Source: Actinomycetes bacterium
GTDB taxonomy: Bacteria > Actinomycetota > Acidimicrobiia > Acidimicrobiales > UBA8190
Direction: 5' to 3'
Assembly (NCBI GenBank): GCA_021798135.1
Contig: JAJZYI010000044.1
Span: 1 to 14,169 of the forward strand
DNA length: 14,169 nucleotides
The notes below the pieces were generated by a model. The model was not told the origin of the DNA and searched no databases. It saw only the letters and a program-made list of their open reading frames with translations. Both the position numbers and the translations under genes were made by a program. Numbering within the stretch: the first letter of the stretch is position 1; each line of letters opens with the position of its first letter. Shown here in pieces: positions 1-6,730 of the stretch.

Positions 1-891
1 GTCGCCGAGCCACCCGGGCGGCACGCGGCCCTGCGCTCCAGCCGAGCGCGGGCCGGGCGGGCGGGCGAACCGGTAGGGCACCGGCTCGCTGCCGGCCTGG
101 ACCGTCATGAGCTGCCCGGTCTCGCCGCCGGTGGCGCACGCGACGGCGGCTCTCGCGACGGCGTCGGGGTCGATCAGAGGGAACCCCGACGCCACCAGCG
201 CGTCGCGCACCTCGCCGGCGATGAGCGGGGTGTCGACCATGCCCGGGCACACGGCGTTGATCGTGATGCCCTGCTGCTCCAGCCGCGGAGCCATGGCTCG
301 GACGAACCCGACGACCGCGTGCTTGGTCAGCGTGTACACGGGGTCGGCGGGGAAGGCGACCAGCCCGGCGAGCGACGCGGTGACCACGATGGCACCACCA
401 CCGAGCGCGGACAGCTCGGGCACCGCCGCCCGCGTGCCGAAGACGACGTGGTCGACGTTCACGGCCATGATCCGGCGGTAGGCCTGGTCGGTGAGTTCGG
501 CGATCTCCTGCTGGCCGGTGGTGACGCCGGCGTTCAGGTGGACGACGCCGAGCCCGCCGACGCGGCGCGCTTCGTCGAGCAGCGCCGGCCAGGCGTCGAC
601 CTTCGAGACGTCGGCCTGCACGCCGGTGCCCCCGACCTCGGCGGCCGCCACCGCGAGCCGGTCACCGTCGAGGTCGGCGAGCACCACGGACATGCCTGCG
701 CGCGCGAACCGGCGGGCCGCCGCCAGCCCGATGCCAGAGGCGCCGCCCGTGACGAGGGCCACCCGGCCGTCCAGCCGCGGCCCGCCGCTCGCCGCTCCGC
801 CGCTCGCTCTGCCGCCCCCCGCCCGGTCACCGCCAGCGGAGCCGCCCCCGCCGTCCCCGGCACGTGCAGCGCCGCGTCGACCGTCGACCAC
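1..891 (-). CDS. SDR family NAD(P)-dependent oxidoreductase (3' end beyond left edge)
   Basis: This is a classical short-chain dehydrogenase/reductase with a cytoplasmic Rossmann fold. The frame is open from a GTG at 891 to the left edge, giving 297 visible residues, so the C-terminus is missing. The cofactor motif TGGASGIG follows LDGRVALV at about residue 48, and NAG appears in LNAGVTTG. The catalytic triad is intact: Ser173, Tyr186 and Lys190 in YTLTK, with the usual 13-residue Ser-Tyr spacing. It ends with the family-type NAVCPGMVDTPL segment. GTG 891 was chosen because a strong Shine-Dalgarno (AGGGAGG, positions 899-905) lies 7 bases upstream. This gives a Gly/Ala-rich leader of about 43 residues before the Rossmann strand. 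A GTG at 762 would give a normal-length N-terminus but has no comparable ribosome site. The substrate cannot be predicted. It is divergent from the lgt-like gene. Confidence 0.9.
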   Translation of the reverse strand, partial: MVDGRRGAARAGDGGGGSAGGDRAGGGRASGGAASGGPRLDGRVALVTGGASGIGLAAARRFARAGMSVVLADLDGDRLAVAAAEVGGTGVQADVSKVDAWPALLDEARRVGGLGVVHLNAGVTTGQQEIAELTDQAYRRIMAVNVDHVVFGTRAAVPELSALGGGAIVVTASLAGLVAFPADPVYTLTKHAVVGFVRAMAPRLEQQGITINAVCPGMVDTPLIAGEVRDALVASGFPLIDPDAVARAAVACATGGETGQLMTVQAGSEPVPYRFARPPGPRSAGAQGRVPPGWLGD

Positions 892-898
892 CTGGATC

Positions 899-905
899 CT
901 CCCTC
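899..905 (-). promoter_or_regulatory. Strong ribosome binding site fixing the SDR start
   Basis: On the minus strand, AGGGAGG lies 7 bases before the GTG at 891. It supports the long form of the SDR, with its Gly-rich N-terminal extension, over an internal start near the Rossmann motif. Confidence 0.6.
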
Positions 906-1149
906 CCCTCGGGGCCCGCACCGGCATCGGCTGCGTGCGCGGCGCCGGATGCCGACGGAGCCCGGGCCGCTCGCCGCGCCTGCCCGGCGACCGCGGTTCC
1001 GCGTCGCTGAGCGCGCACCCGGTCACGAACCATAGGCGCCTCGCCGCCTCGCCGCCTCGCCGTCTCGCCGTCACGTCACCCGGCGTCCGCCGTCAGGTCG
1101 CCCGGCATCCGGCGCCCGGCGCCGAGACCCGAGCCGCCCCCGGCCACGG

Positions 1150-1155
1150 TACGCT
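1150..1155 (+). promoter_or_regulatory. Possible -10 box (TACGCT) for the lgt-like gene
   Basis: TACGCT matches the actinobacterial TANNNT -10 pattern and would give a 5' leader of roughly 75 nt ahead of the GTG at 1238. No -35 element is visible at the right spacing, so this is a weak inference. Confidence 0.25.
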
Positions 1156-1237
1156 GACAGGGTCCCGGCCGCGCCGGCGGGCGACCAGCTGCTCGGTCGT
1201 CGGCGAACGAGCCACCCGACCCGACGAGGAACGAGCC

Positions 1238-2179
1238 GTGCGACCGATCCCTGTCGTCTTCCACATCTGGAAGCTGCAGATCCATACCTATGGCATCGGG
1301 CTCGCCATCACCTTCTGGTTCGCCTTCCGCTACTTCGAGCGGCGCCTGAAGGCGGCCGGGTACCCCTACCAGTGGCTGACGGCGGCGTTCGTGTGGATCA
1401 TCGTCGCCGCCATCGTGGGTGCCCGCTTCATGCACGTGGTGAGCAACTGGAGCGCCTACGCCCACGACCCGATCCAGGTCTTCGCCGTGTGGAACGGTGG
1501 GCTCTCGTCCTTCGGCGGCCTCATCTTCGCCATCCCGACCGGCCTGGTCCTCGCCCGTCGGCGGTGCCCCTCGCTGTCGGGGGTGACGGCGATGGACCTG
1601 GTGGCGCCGGTGCTCATGGCAGCCTGGGGGCTCGGCCGACTGCTCGGGCCGCAGCTGATGGTGCGTGGCGGCGGCCACCCGACGAGCCAGTGGTTCGGCA
1701 TGTACTACGCCGGCCAGGTGGGCAAGCGGCTCCCCGTGCCGATCTTCCAGAGCATCGAGACGTTCGCCATCTTCGGCGTGCTGCTGCTCATCGAGCGGCG
1801 CGTGGCGGGACGGCCCCGCGGCTTCGTGCTCGCCGTGGGCATGGCCCTGTGGGGCCTGGGGCGCTTCCTCGAAGAGCACCTGTGGCTGAGCTACCCCGGC
1901 CACCTGGGCTCCAAGCTCGTCCAGCTCGCCGGCCTGGCCCTGTTCGCCGCAGGTGCCGCCACGGCCGCGCTGCTGTGGCGCAGCCGTGACCGCCTGCCCG
2001 TGATCCCGGGTCCCCTCGCCACCGCTCCCGAGGACGCCGGGGCCGATGGAGCCGCCGTCGGGCAGGGCGCGGCCGGCGGCGACCTGCCGGGTGAGCCGGG
2101 CTCCGAACCCACCGGCGGGCCGCCACCGTCGGGGATCGGGACCGGGACCGCCCTGGGCACGGGGACCGCGACTACCTGA
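1238..2179 (+). CDS. lgt: Divergent prolipoprotein diacylglyceryl transferase (Lgt) family protein
   Basis: This is a polytopic inner-membrane protein of 313 residues, about seven predicted TM segments, with an Lgt-like layout. HTYGIG is at residues 16-21, GARFMHVVSNW at 61-71, WNGGLSSFGGL at 85-95, GLGRLLG at 131-137, PVPIFQSIE at 166-174 and RFLEEH at 209-214. Lgt transfers diacylglycerol from phosphatidylglycerol to the lipobox Cys of preprolipoproteins. Tyr18, Arg134, Arg209 and Glu213 align with conserved Lgt residues. However, the usual His of the FHGG motif aligns with Phe92, and the usual Asn of the GRxxNFxNGE motif is absent. This may be a paralogue with changed or lost activity. The C-terminal 60 or so residues are a Gly/Ala/Pro-rich tail. 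GTG 1238 was chosen because GAGGA lies about 7 bases upstream and the N-terminus aligns with the family; the frame is open far upstream but reads as low complexity. Family assignment is good, enzymatic function uncertain. Confidence 0.82.
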   Translation: MRPIPVVFHIWKLQIHTYGIGLAITFWFAFRYFERRLKAAGYPYQWLTAAFVWIIVAAIVGARFMHVVSNWSAYAHDPIQVFAVWNGGLSSFGGLIFAIPTGLVLARRRCPSLSGVTAMDLVAPVLMAAWGLGRLLGPQLMVRGGGHPTSQWFGMYYAGQVGKRLPVPIFQSIETFAIFGVLLLIERRVAGRPRGFVLAVGMALWGLGRFLEEHLWLSYPGHLGSKLVQLAGLALFAAGAATAALLWRSRDRLPVIPGPLATAPEDAGADGAAVGQGAAGGDLPGEPGSEPTGGPPPSGIGTGTALGTGTATT

Positions 2180-2180
2180 C

Positions 2181-2208
2181 GCGGGCTGGCGGGCACGGCC
2201 GAGCCCGC
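2181..2208 (+). terminator. GC-rich stem-loop just after the lgt-like stop
   Basis: GCGGGCT (2181-2187) can pair with AGCCCGC (2202-2208) across a 14-nt loop, starting one base after the stop codon. There is no T-tract, which is common for actinobacterial terminators, so the terminator call rests on position and stem alone. Confidence 0.35.
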
Positions 2209-2286
2209 CGGGCGGTCCCACCCCGTCGCTGGCCGCGGCCCTTCCCCGCTCGGGTGCACCCGCGCTGTCGTGACGGCCGGCCACGA

Positions 2287-2315
2287 CCCGGGGATCGTGA
2301 CGTCGTATCCCCGGG
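2287..2315. promoter_or_regulatory. Inverted repeat CCCGGGGAT-N11-ATCCCCGGG
   Basis: The two 9-bp arms are exact reverse complements. They flank an 11-bp centre containing the palindrome GACGTC. The element lies midway between the lgt-like stop and marR1. It could form a strong hairpin (terminator) or be a dyad operator. I cannot tell which from sequence. Confidence 0.4.
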
Positions 2316-2468
2316 GTTCGGACCGCTGGCAGGTCCGGCGGGGACGGCCAGCCACGGCGAGGGCCGGCCGCCCGGCGGTCACACTCACTGACAGTTTCCA
2401 GCGCGGAACCAGGGGCAGCCTCCCTGGTCGCGGCACGTTTCCTCCCAGACGAGGCCGACCCCCGGCGA

Positions 2469-2474
2469 TAGCCT
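2469..2474 (+). promoter_or_regulatory. TANNNT -10 box placing marR1 as a possible leaderless gene
   Basis: TAGCCT ends 7 bases before the ATG at 2482, the spacing expected if transcription starts at the start codon. This agrees with the weak ribosome site there. No clear -35 hexamer is present. Confidence 0.35.
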
Positions 2475-2481
2475 GGATGGC

Positions 2482-3039
2482 ATGCCCGACGACGTCCGCT
2501 GGCTCGACCCGCTAGAGATGCGCGCGTGGCGTAACTTCTTGGCTACCCAAAGTCGCCTGTTGGCGCACCTCGACGCCGAGCTGCAGGCGGCCGAAGACAT
2601 CGGCATCTCGGACTACGGCGTGCTGGTCACCCTGTCGGAGGCACCCGGCCAGCGCCTGCGCATGAGCGAGCTCGCCGAGCGCATGCTGCTCTCCCCGAGC
2701 GGGCTGACCAGGCGAGTCGACAGCCTCGCCCGGATCGGCCTGGTCGAGCGGGCGCTGTGCCCCGAGGATCGGCGCGGCACGTTCGCCGTGCTCACCGCAG
2801 CAGGGCGGGAACGCCTGCACCGCGCCGCACCACAGCACCTCCGCCAGGTCCGCCGGCACTTCGTCGACCGGCTGTCACGCGAGGAGCTGCAGGTCCTCGG
2901 CGACGCGCTCCACGGCGTGCTCCAGCATCTCCAGGGCGACGGGCGCCACGGCGGCCGGCCGGGTGGCCGCCGCGCCAGCGGCGGCACGGGCCCCGTGAAC
3001 GGCGAGGGGCCGTCGCTGCGCCCGAGCGCGGCCATGTGA
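2482..3039 (+). CDS. MarR family transcriptional regulator (marR1)
   Basis: This is a 185-residue winged-helix DNA-binding regulator of the MarR family, expected to act as a ligand-responsive dimer. An N-terminal dimerisation helix (about residues 11-37) is followed by a helix-turn-helix in RMSELAERMLLSPSGLTRRV (60-79). The wing carries CPEDRRGTFAVLT (93-105), including the family's Asp-Arg pair (96-97). Helices to about residue 150 complete the fold, and the last 35 residues are a Gly/Arg-rich tail. It is the first gene of the efflux block, 37 bp upstream of the ABC ATPase chosen start and in the same direction. It therefore probably controls the ABC exporter and itself. The start is ATG 2482; only a poor ribosome site precedes it, but a TANNNT box 7 bases upstream suggests leaderless translation. 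The family call is firm; ligand and operator are unknown. Confidence 0.93.
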   Translation: MPDDVRWLDPLEMRAWRNFLATQSRLLAHLDAELQAAEDIGISDYGVLVTLSEAPGQRLRMSELAERMLLSPSGLTRRVDSLARIGLVERALCPEDRRGTFAVLTAAGRERLHRAAPQHLRQVRRHFVDRLSREELQVLGDALHGVLQHLQGDGRHGGRPGGRRASGGTGPVNGEGPSLRPSAAM

Positions 3040-3076
3040 CGTTGGCCCCTTGGACGGCGGGGGGCACCGCCGCACC

Positions 3077-4237
3077 ATGGGGTGGATGCGACGGGTCACG
3101 CGGGCCGCGGCCCACCGGGACGAGAGCTCGGCACGCACGCATCCGGCCGGCGCCGACGCGGCAGCGGCACCGGGCGCCGACGCGGCAGCGGCACCGGGTG
3201 CCGCCACGCCTGCGGCACCCACCGGGACCGCCGTCGTGGTCGGCGGCGACGCGCTCGTCGGTGCCCCGGGCCCCGACGGCGACCGAGTGCCGGGAGACGC
3301 CGGGCGGCCGCTCCTGGCGTGCACCGACCTGACCAAGCGCTACGGCGATCGCGTGGCCGTGGACGGCGTCAGCTTCAGCGTGGGCCGGGGCGAGGTCTAC
3401 GGGCTGCTGGGACCGAACGGCGCGGGGAAGACGACCACGATCAAGATGGTGTGCGGGCTGCTCCCGCCCGACGCCGGCACCGTGTCGCTCGACGGCCGCG
3501 AACCGGCCCGCGACGCAGCTGCCCGGGCGCGGGTCGGGTACGTGCCCCAGGACGTCGCCCTGTACCCGGACCTGACCGCCGCCGAGAACCTCGCCTTCCT
3601 CGGCCGCCTGTACGGCCTGCGCGGGACGACGCTGCGCGAGCGGGTGGCGGAGGCGCTCGCGCTCACCGACCTGCAGGCGCGCGGCGGAGACCGGGTCGGC
3701 ACGTACTCGGGCGGCATGCGACGCCGGCTCAACATCGCGGCCGGCCTGCTGCACCGGCCGGCGCTGCTCGTGCTCGACGAGCCGACCGTGGGCGTGGACC
3801 CCCAGAGCCGCCACGCCATCCTCGGGCGGGTTCGCGAGCTCGGTCGCAACGGCATGGCCGTCCTCTACACCACCCACTACATGGAGGAGGCGGAGCGGGT
3901 CTGCGACCGTGTCGGCATCGTGGACCGCGGCCGGATCGTCGCCGAGGGCACCCGGCGCGAGCTGGTGTCCCGCCTGGGCGAGCAGGACCGCATCGAGCTG
4001 ACGGCGACCGGCGACCTGGCGGACCTGGCGGAGCAGTGCCGCGCCCTGCCGGGCGTGGAGCGCGCCGCGGTGACCGACCGCGGCGTGCGCCTCCTGACGT
4101 CGGACGGCCGGCGGGTGCTCCCGGCGCTGCTGGAAGCGGCCGATCGCAGCGGCGCGGCGATCGACAGCGTGGAGGTGGCGGAGGCGGACCTCGAGGCGGT
4201 GTTCCTCCACCTGACCGGCACGGCCCTGCGGGAGTGA
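3077..4237 (+). CDS. ABC transporter ATP-binding protein (multidrug/ABC-2 type exporter)
   Basis: This is the cytoplasmic ATPase that would drive the two permeases downstream. From ATG 3077 (386 residues) it has Walker A GPNGAGKTT (112-120, Lys118), Q-loop Gln158 in GYVPQD, signature SGGM (211-214), Walker B LLVLDEPT with catalytic Glu235, and switch His267 in TTHYMEE. A C-terminal accessory domain of about 90 residues, as in DrrA/CcmA-like exporters, follows. About 75 Ala/Gly/Pro-rich residues precede the fold and contain a 24-bp tandem duplication. The start is uncertain: TTG 3050, ATG 3077, ATG 3086 or later GTGs are possible, none with a good ribosome site. The stop is 4 bp before the first permease, so the three genes are probably co-transcribed. 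It could export drugs, antibiotics, lipids or polymers; the sequence does not say which. Confidence 0.93.
   Translation: MGWMRRVTRAAAHRDESSARTHPAGADAAAAPGADAAAAPGAATPAAPTGTAVVVGGDALVGAPGPDGDRVPGDAGRPLLACTDLTKRYGDRVAVDGVSFSVGRGEVYGLLGPNGAGKTTTIKMVCGLLPPDAGTVSLDGREPARDAAARARVGYVPQDVALYPDLTAAENLAFLGRLYGLRGTTLRERVAEALALTDLQARGGDRVGTYSGGMRRRLNIAAGLLHRPALLVLDEPTVGVDPQSRHAILGRVRELGRNGMAVLYTTHYMEEAERVCDRVGIVDRGRIVAEGTRRELVSRLGEQDRIELTATGDLADLAEQCRALPGVERAAVTDRGVRLLTSDGRRVLPALLEAADRSGAAIDSVEVAEADLEAVFLHLTGTALRE
3149..3196 (+). repeat. 24-bp tandem duplication in the ABC ATPase N-terminal leader
   Basis: Two identical 24-bp units (3149-3172, 3173-3196) encode an eight-residue Ala/Gly/Asp/Pro unit (GADAAAAP) twice. 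The unit is a multiple of three and keeps the frame. It lies in the low-complexity segment ahead of the ATPase fold. Confidence 0.85.
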
Positions 4238-4241
4238 CCGG

Positions 4242-5411
4242 GTGCGCGCCGCACTGGTCGTCGCCGGCAGGAACCTCCGCCAGCGCCTGCGCGACCGCTC
4301 GGCGGTGGTGATCGCCGTCATCGCCCCGCTGGTGGTTTCCGCCCTCATGAGCCTGGCGTTCTCCGGCGTCGAGTCCTTCCACTACACGCTCGGCGTGGTC
4401 GATGCCGACGGGGGGCCGGTCGCTGCCGGCTTGCTCCAGGCGCTCCGGCAGCCCGAGCTGGCCAAGGTGGTGACGGTGCGGCGCCTCGATAGCCGGGCGG
4501 CAGCCGCCCAGGCGGTGCGCGACAAGCGGGTCGCGGCCGCGCTCGTGCTCCCCGCCGGGTTCTCGGCGTCGGTCACCGGTCCCCGGCCGCTGCCCATCGC
4601 CACGCTCACGAGCGTCGACGACACGGTGGCCGGGACCGTCACGTCGTCGATAGCGTCGACGTTCGTCGCGCAGCTCAACGCCGACCGGCTGTCGGTCGCC
4701 ACCGCACTGGCCGCCGGCGTCCCCGCCGACCAGTCGGCCCGCCTGGCGGCGGCCGCCGCCCGCCTGCAGATCCCCGTGCAGGCGGTGCAGCGCGCCCTGG
4801 GCTCGCGCCCGCTCGCCGCCGTCAGCTACTACGCCCCGGCCATGGCCATCTTCTTCGTGCTCTTCACGGTGTCGTTCACCGCTCGGAGCTTCGTCGCCGA
4901 GCGGGAGCAGGGGACGGTCGAACGCCTGCGGGCCACGCCGGCGGGGGCGCGGCAGATCGTCGGCGGCACCGTCCTGTCTGCGTTCGTCTTCGCGGCGCTG
5001 GCCATGGGGACGATCGCTGTGGTCACGTCGGCCGTCTTCGGCGCCGACTGGGGCGACCCGCTCGCCGCCACCGTCGTCGGCCTGTCGATGGTGCTCGCCG
5101 TCACGGCGCTGACGGCACTCGTGATGGGGCTGGCCCGCACCCAGCGCCAGGCCGAGGGCATCTCCTCCGCCGTGGTGTTCGGCCTGGCGCTCCTCGGCGG
5201 CAACTTCGTCTTCGTCTCGGTGGCACCGGACGTCATGCAGCGCGCCGCGCTGCTCACGCCCAACGGCTGGGCCCTCCGGGCCTACATGGACCTGGCGACC
5301 GGCGGCGGCGGCCTCGGCACCGTCGCGGTCCCCGTGGCGGCCATCCTGGGGTTCGCCGCCGTGGTCGGCGCCGCCGCGGTCGCCCTGGCGCCACGGGCGG
5401 TGCGGGTGTGA
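4242..5411 (+). CDS. ABC-2 family transporter permease 1
   Basis: This is a 389-residue membrane subunit of an ABC exporter. One N-terminal TM helix (about residues 21-42) is followed by an extracytoplasmic domain of about 150 residues. Then come five or six C-terminal TM helices from about residue 197. The cytoplasmic coupling segment EREQGTVERLRATP (about 221-234) is characteristic of ABC-2 permeases. GTG 4242 is preceded by GGAG at 4231-4234 with 7-base spacing, inside the end of the ATPase gene. The stop overlaps the start of permease 2 (GTGA, 5408-5411), so translation is probably coupled. With permease 2 it likely forms a heterodimeric channel powered by the upstream ATPase. The substrate is unknown. 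Confidence 0.92.
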   Translation: MRAALVVAGRNLRQRLRDRSAVVIAVIAPLVVSALMSLAFSGVESFHYTLGVVDADGGPVAAGLLQALRQPELAKVVTVRRLDSRAAAAQAVRDKRVAAALVLPAGFSASVTGPRPLPIATLTSVDDTVAGTVTSSIASTFVAQLNADRLSVATALAAGVPADQSARLAAAAARLQIPVQAVQRALGSRPLAAVSYYAPAMAIFFVLFTVSFTARSFVAEREQGTVERLRATPAGARQIVGGTVLSAFVFAALAMGTIAVVTSAVFGADWGDPLAATVVGLSMVLAVTALTALVMGLARTQRQAEGISSAVVFGLALLGGNFVFVSVAPDVMQRAALLTPNGWALRAYMDLATGGGGLGTVAVPVAAILGFAAVVGAAAVALAPRAVRV

Positions 5412-6583
5412 GGGTGCTCGCCGTCGCCGGCGTGGCGCTGCGACGCCTGGTGCGCGACCGGACCGCCCTGCTGTTCATGGTCGTGCTCCCCGTGGTGGTG
5501 ATCCTGGTCGTGGGAGCCAGCGTCCGCGGCTTCTCGACGTTCCGGATCGGGGTCGTCGACCTCGGTGCCGGGCCGTCGGGCCATGACCTCGTCGCCGCGC
5601 TCGAGCGCGCCCCGGGCCTGGACGTGCGGGACTACGCGACCGCCGCCGACGCCGCCCGGGCCGTGGCCAGGGGTCAGCTCGCCACCGCGGTCGTCCTGCC
5701 CGCAGGCATGGACCGGTCGCTGCGCGCCGGCGAGCCCGTCGACGTCGCGGTGCTGGCCGAGCAGGCCAACAGCAGCGAGCAGGCAGCCGCCGCCCAGGTC
5801 GCCGCGGTGATCGCCGAGCAGGGCGGTCTCGTCCAGGCGGCGGTGTTCGCCACCGACCAGGTCGCGGCGCTCGCCGCCGGGACCGACGCCTACGCGGCCA
5901 ACCTGGCCCGGGCCGCTGCGGTGCGCCCCGGCGTGGCCGACGTCGGCGTGGCCAGCGAGGTGGTGGACGCCAAGGCCACCATCCTGCCGCAGGGCTTCAG
6001 CTACAGCGCGCCGACGATGCTGGTCCTGTTCGTCTTCCTCAACGCGGTGGTGGGTGGCGCGGCCGTCATCCAGACCCGGCGGCTGGGCATGTACGAGCGG
6101 ATGGCGGCGACACCCACCGCCGTATCGGCCGTCGTCGCCGGGGAGACGCTCGCCGCCGTCGCCATCGCGCTCGGCCAGGCCGCCCTGATCGTCGGCATCG
6201 GCGCGACGGCCTTCGGGGTGTCGTGGGGCAACCCGGCCGCCGCTGCCGTCCTCGTCGCCCTGTGGGCGCTCGTGAGCGCCGGTGCCGGGATGCTGGCCGG
6301 CACCCTCTTCCGCACGCCCGAGCAGGCCACGGCCATCGGACCGTCCGTCGGCATCGCCTTCGCCATGCTCGGCGGCTGCATGTGGCCCCTCGCCGTCGTC
6401 AACGAGGCCATGCGCGAGGTCGGCCACCTGACGCCGCACGCGTGGGCGGTCGACGCGTGGACGGCGCTCATCGCCAGGGGCGGGACCCTGGCCACCATCG
6501 CACCCCAGCTCGGCGTGCTCGCCGCCTTCGCCGCGGGCTTCCTCACCCTCGCGACGGTGCGGCTGCGACGGTCGCTGGTCTGA
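5408..6583 (+). CDS. ABC-2 family transporter permease 2
   Basis: This 391-residue protein has the same architecture as permease 1: an N-terminal TM helix (about residues 17-36), a soluble extracytoplasmic domain, and C-terminal TM helices from about residue 198. The coupling segment MYERMAATPTAVSAVVAGE (about residues 228-246) fits the ABC-2 type, followed by small-residue-rich helices. It starts at GTG 5408 within the stop of permease 1; GTG 5414 is a possible alternative. Similar length and layout suggest the two permeases arose by duplication and work as a heterodimer. A hairpin (6634-6653) in the gap that follows probably ends the ABC unit. Confidence 0.92.
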   Translation: MRVLAVAGVALRRLVRDRTALLFMVVLPVVVILVVGASVRGFSTFRIGVVDLGAGPSGHDLVAALERAPGLDVRDYATAADAARAVARGQLATAVVLPAGMDRSLRAGEPVDVAVLAEQANSSEQAAAAQVAAVIAEQGGLVQAAVFATDQVAALAAGTDAYAANLARAAAVRPGVADVGVASEVVDAKATILPQGFSYSAPTMLVLFVFLNAVVGGAAVIQTRRLGMYERMAATPTAVSAVVAGETLAAVAIALGQAALIVGIGATAFGVSWGNPAAAAVLVALWALVSAGAGMLAGTLFRTPEQATAIGPSVGIAFAMLGGCMWPLAVVNEAMREVGHLTPHAWAVDAWTALIARGGTLATIAPQLGVLAAFAAGFLTLATVRLRRSLV

Positions 6584-6633
6584 CCCGGTCCCGACGCGGC
6601 CGGGCGGCCACCGCGCCGGCGGGAAGCCCGACG

Positions 6634-6653
6634 CCGGATCCTCGGAGATCCGG
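6634..6653 (+). terminator. Stem-loop after the ABC transporter genes
   Basis: CCGGATC (6634-6640) pairs exactly with GATCCGG (6647-6653) across a 6-nt loop, 50 bp after the permease 2 stop and just ahead of the second MarR control region. There is no T-tract, so it is a candidate terminator or pause site only. Confidence 0.4.
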
Positions 6654-6658
6654 GAATG

Positions 6659-6676
6659 CTGTAGCGCTCGATACAG
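6659..6676. promoter_or_regulatory. Operator-like palindrome upstream of marR2
   Basis: CTGTAGCGCTCGATACAG is an 18-bp imperfect palindrome. The outer CTGTA/TACAG arms are exact and 14 of 18 positions match the reverse complement. It sits in the only AT-richer stretch of the gap. Its right arm runs into a TANNNT box (TACAGT, 6672-6677), so a bound dimer would cover the promoter. MarR proteins typically bind such 16-20 bp dyads and repress themselves; assigning MarR2 here is inference. Confidence 0.45.
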
Positions 6677-6677
6677 T
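6672..6677 (+). promoter_or_regulatory. TANNNT -10 box for marR2-MFS
   Basis: TACAGT matches TANNNT. Transcription would start near 6683-6686, giving either a leaderless ATG at 6683 or a leader of about 47 nt before the ATG at 6731. It overlaps the right arm of the 6659-6676 palindrome. No -35 is recognisable. Confidence 0.35.
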
Positions 6678-6730
6678 TGATCATGGTGATCCCGGGCCGA
6701 CATCCCGGCCAGCAGCCGATGGGAGCACCC

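Larger units (their letters stand above)
892..1237. other. Divergent intergenic region, SDR / lgt-like gene
   Basis: This is 346 bases without a convincing gene. It holds the SDR ribosome site at its left end and an 8-bp tandem repeat (CCTCGCCG, three exact copies and one variant, 1039-1070). There is a possible -10 box TACGCT (TANNNT type) at 1150-1155 for the rightward gene, with no recognisable -35. A Shine-Dalgarno-like GAGGA lies just before 1238. The open frames crossing it are low-complexity Ala/Pro/Arg shadows. Confidence 0.5.
2180..2481. other. Intergenic region with serial inverted repeats, lgt-like / marR1
   Basis: This is 302 bases without a supported gene. Besides the hairpin at 2181-2208 it contains a 9-bp perfect inverted repeat at 2287-2315, a 6-bp stem CGGACC/GGTCCG at 2319-2337 and a 7-bp stem ACCAGGG/CCCTGGT at 2408-2428. 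A TANNNT box abuts the marR1 start. These could be terminators, operators for the downstream MarR, or both. Confidence 0.5.

Noticed and set aside
491..1237. Upstream extension of the lgt-like frame
   Set aside because: It is antisense to the SDR and low complexity; Lgt homology begins at GTG 1238.
3050..3076. TTG 3050 as start of the ABC ATPase
   Set aside because: It is a rare start codon with no ribosome site, and ATG 3077 follows in frame; the choice remains uncertain.
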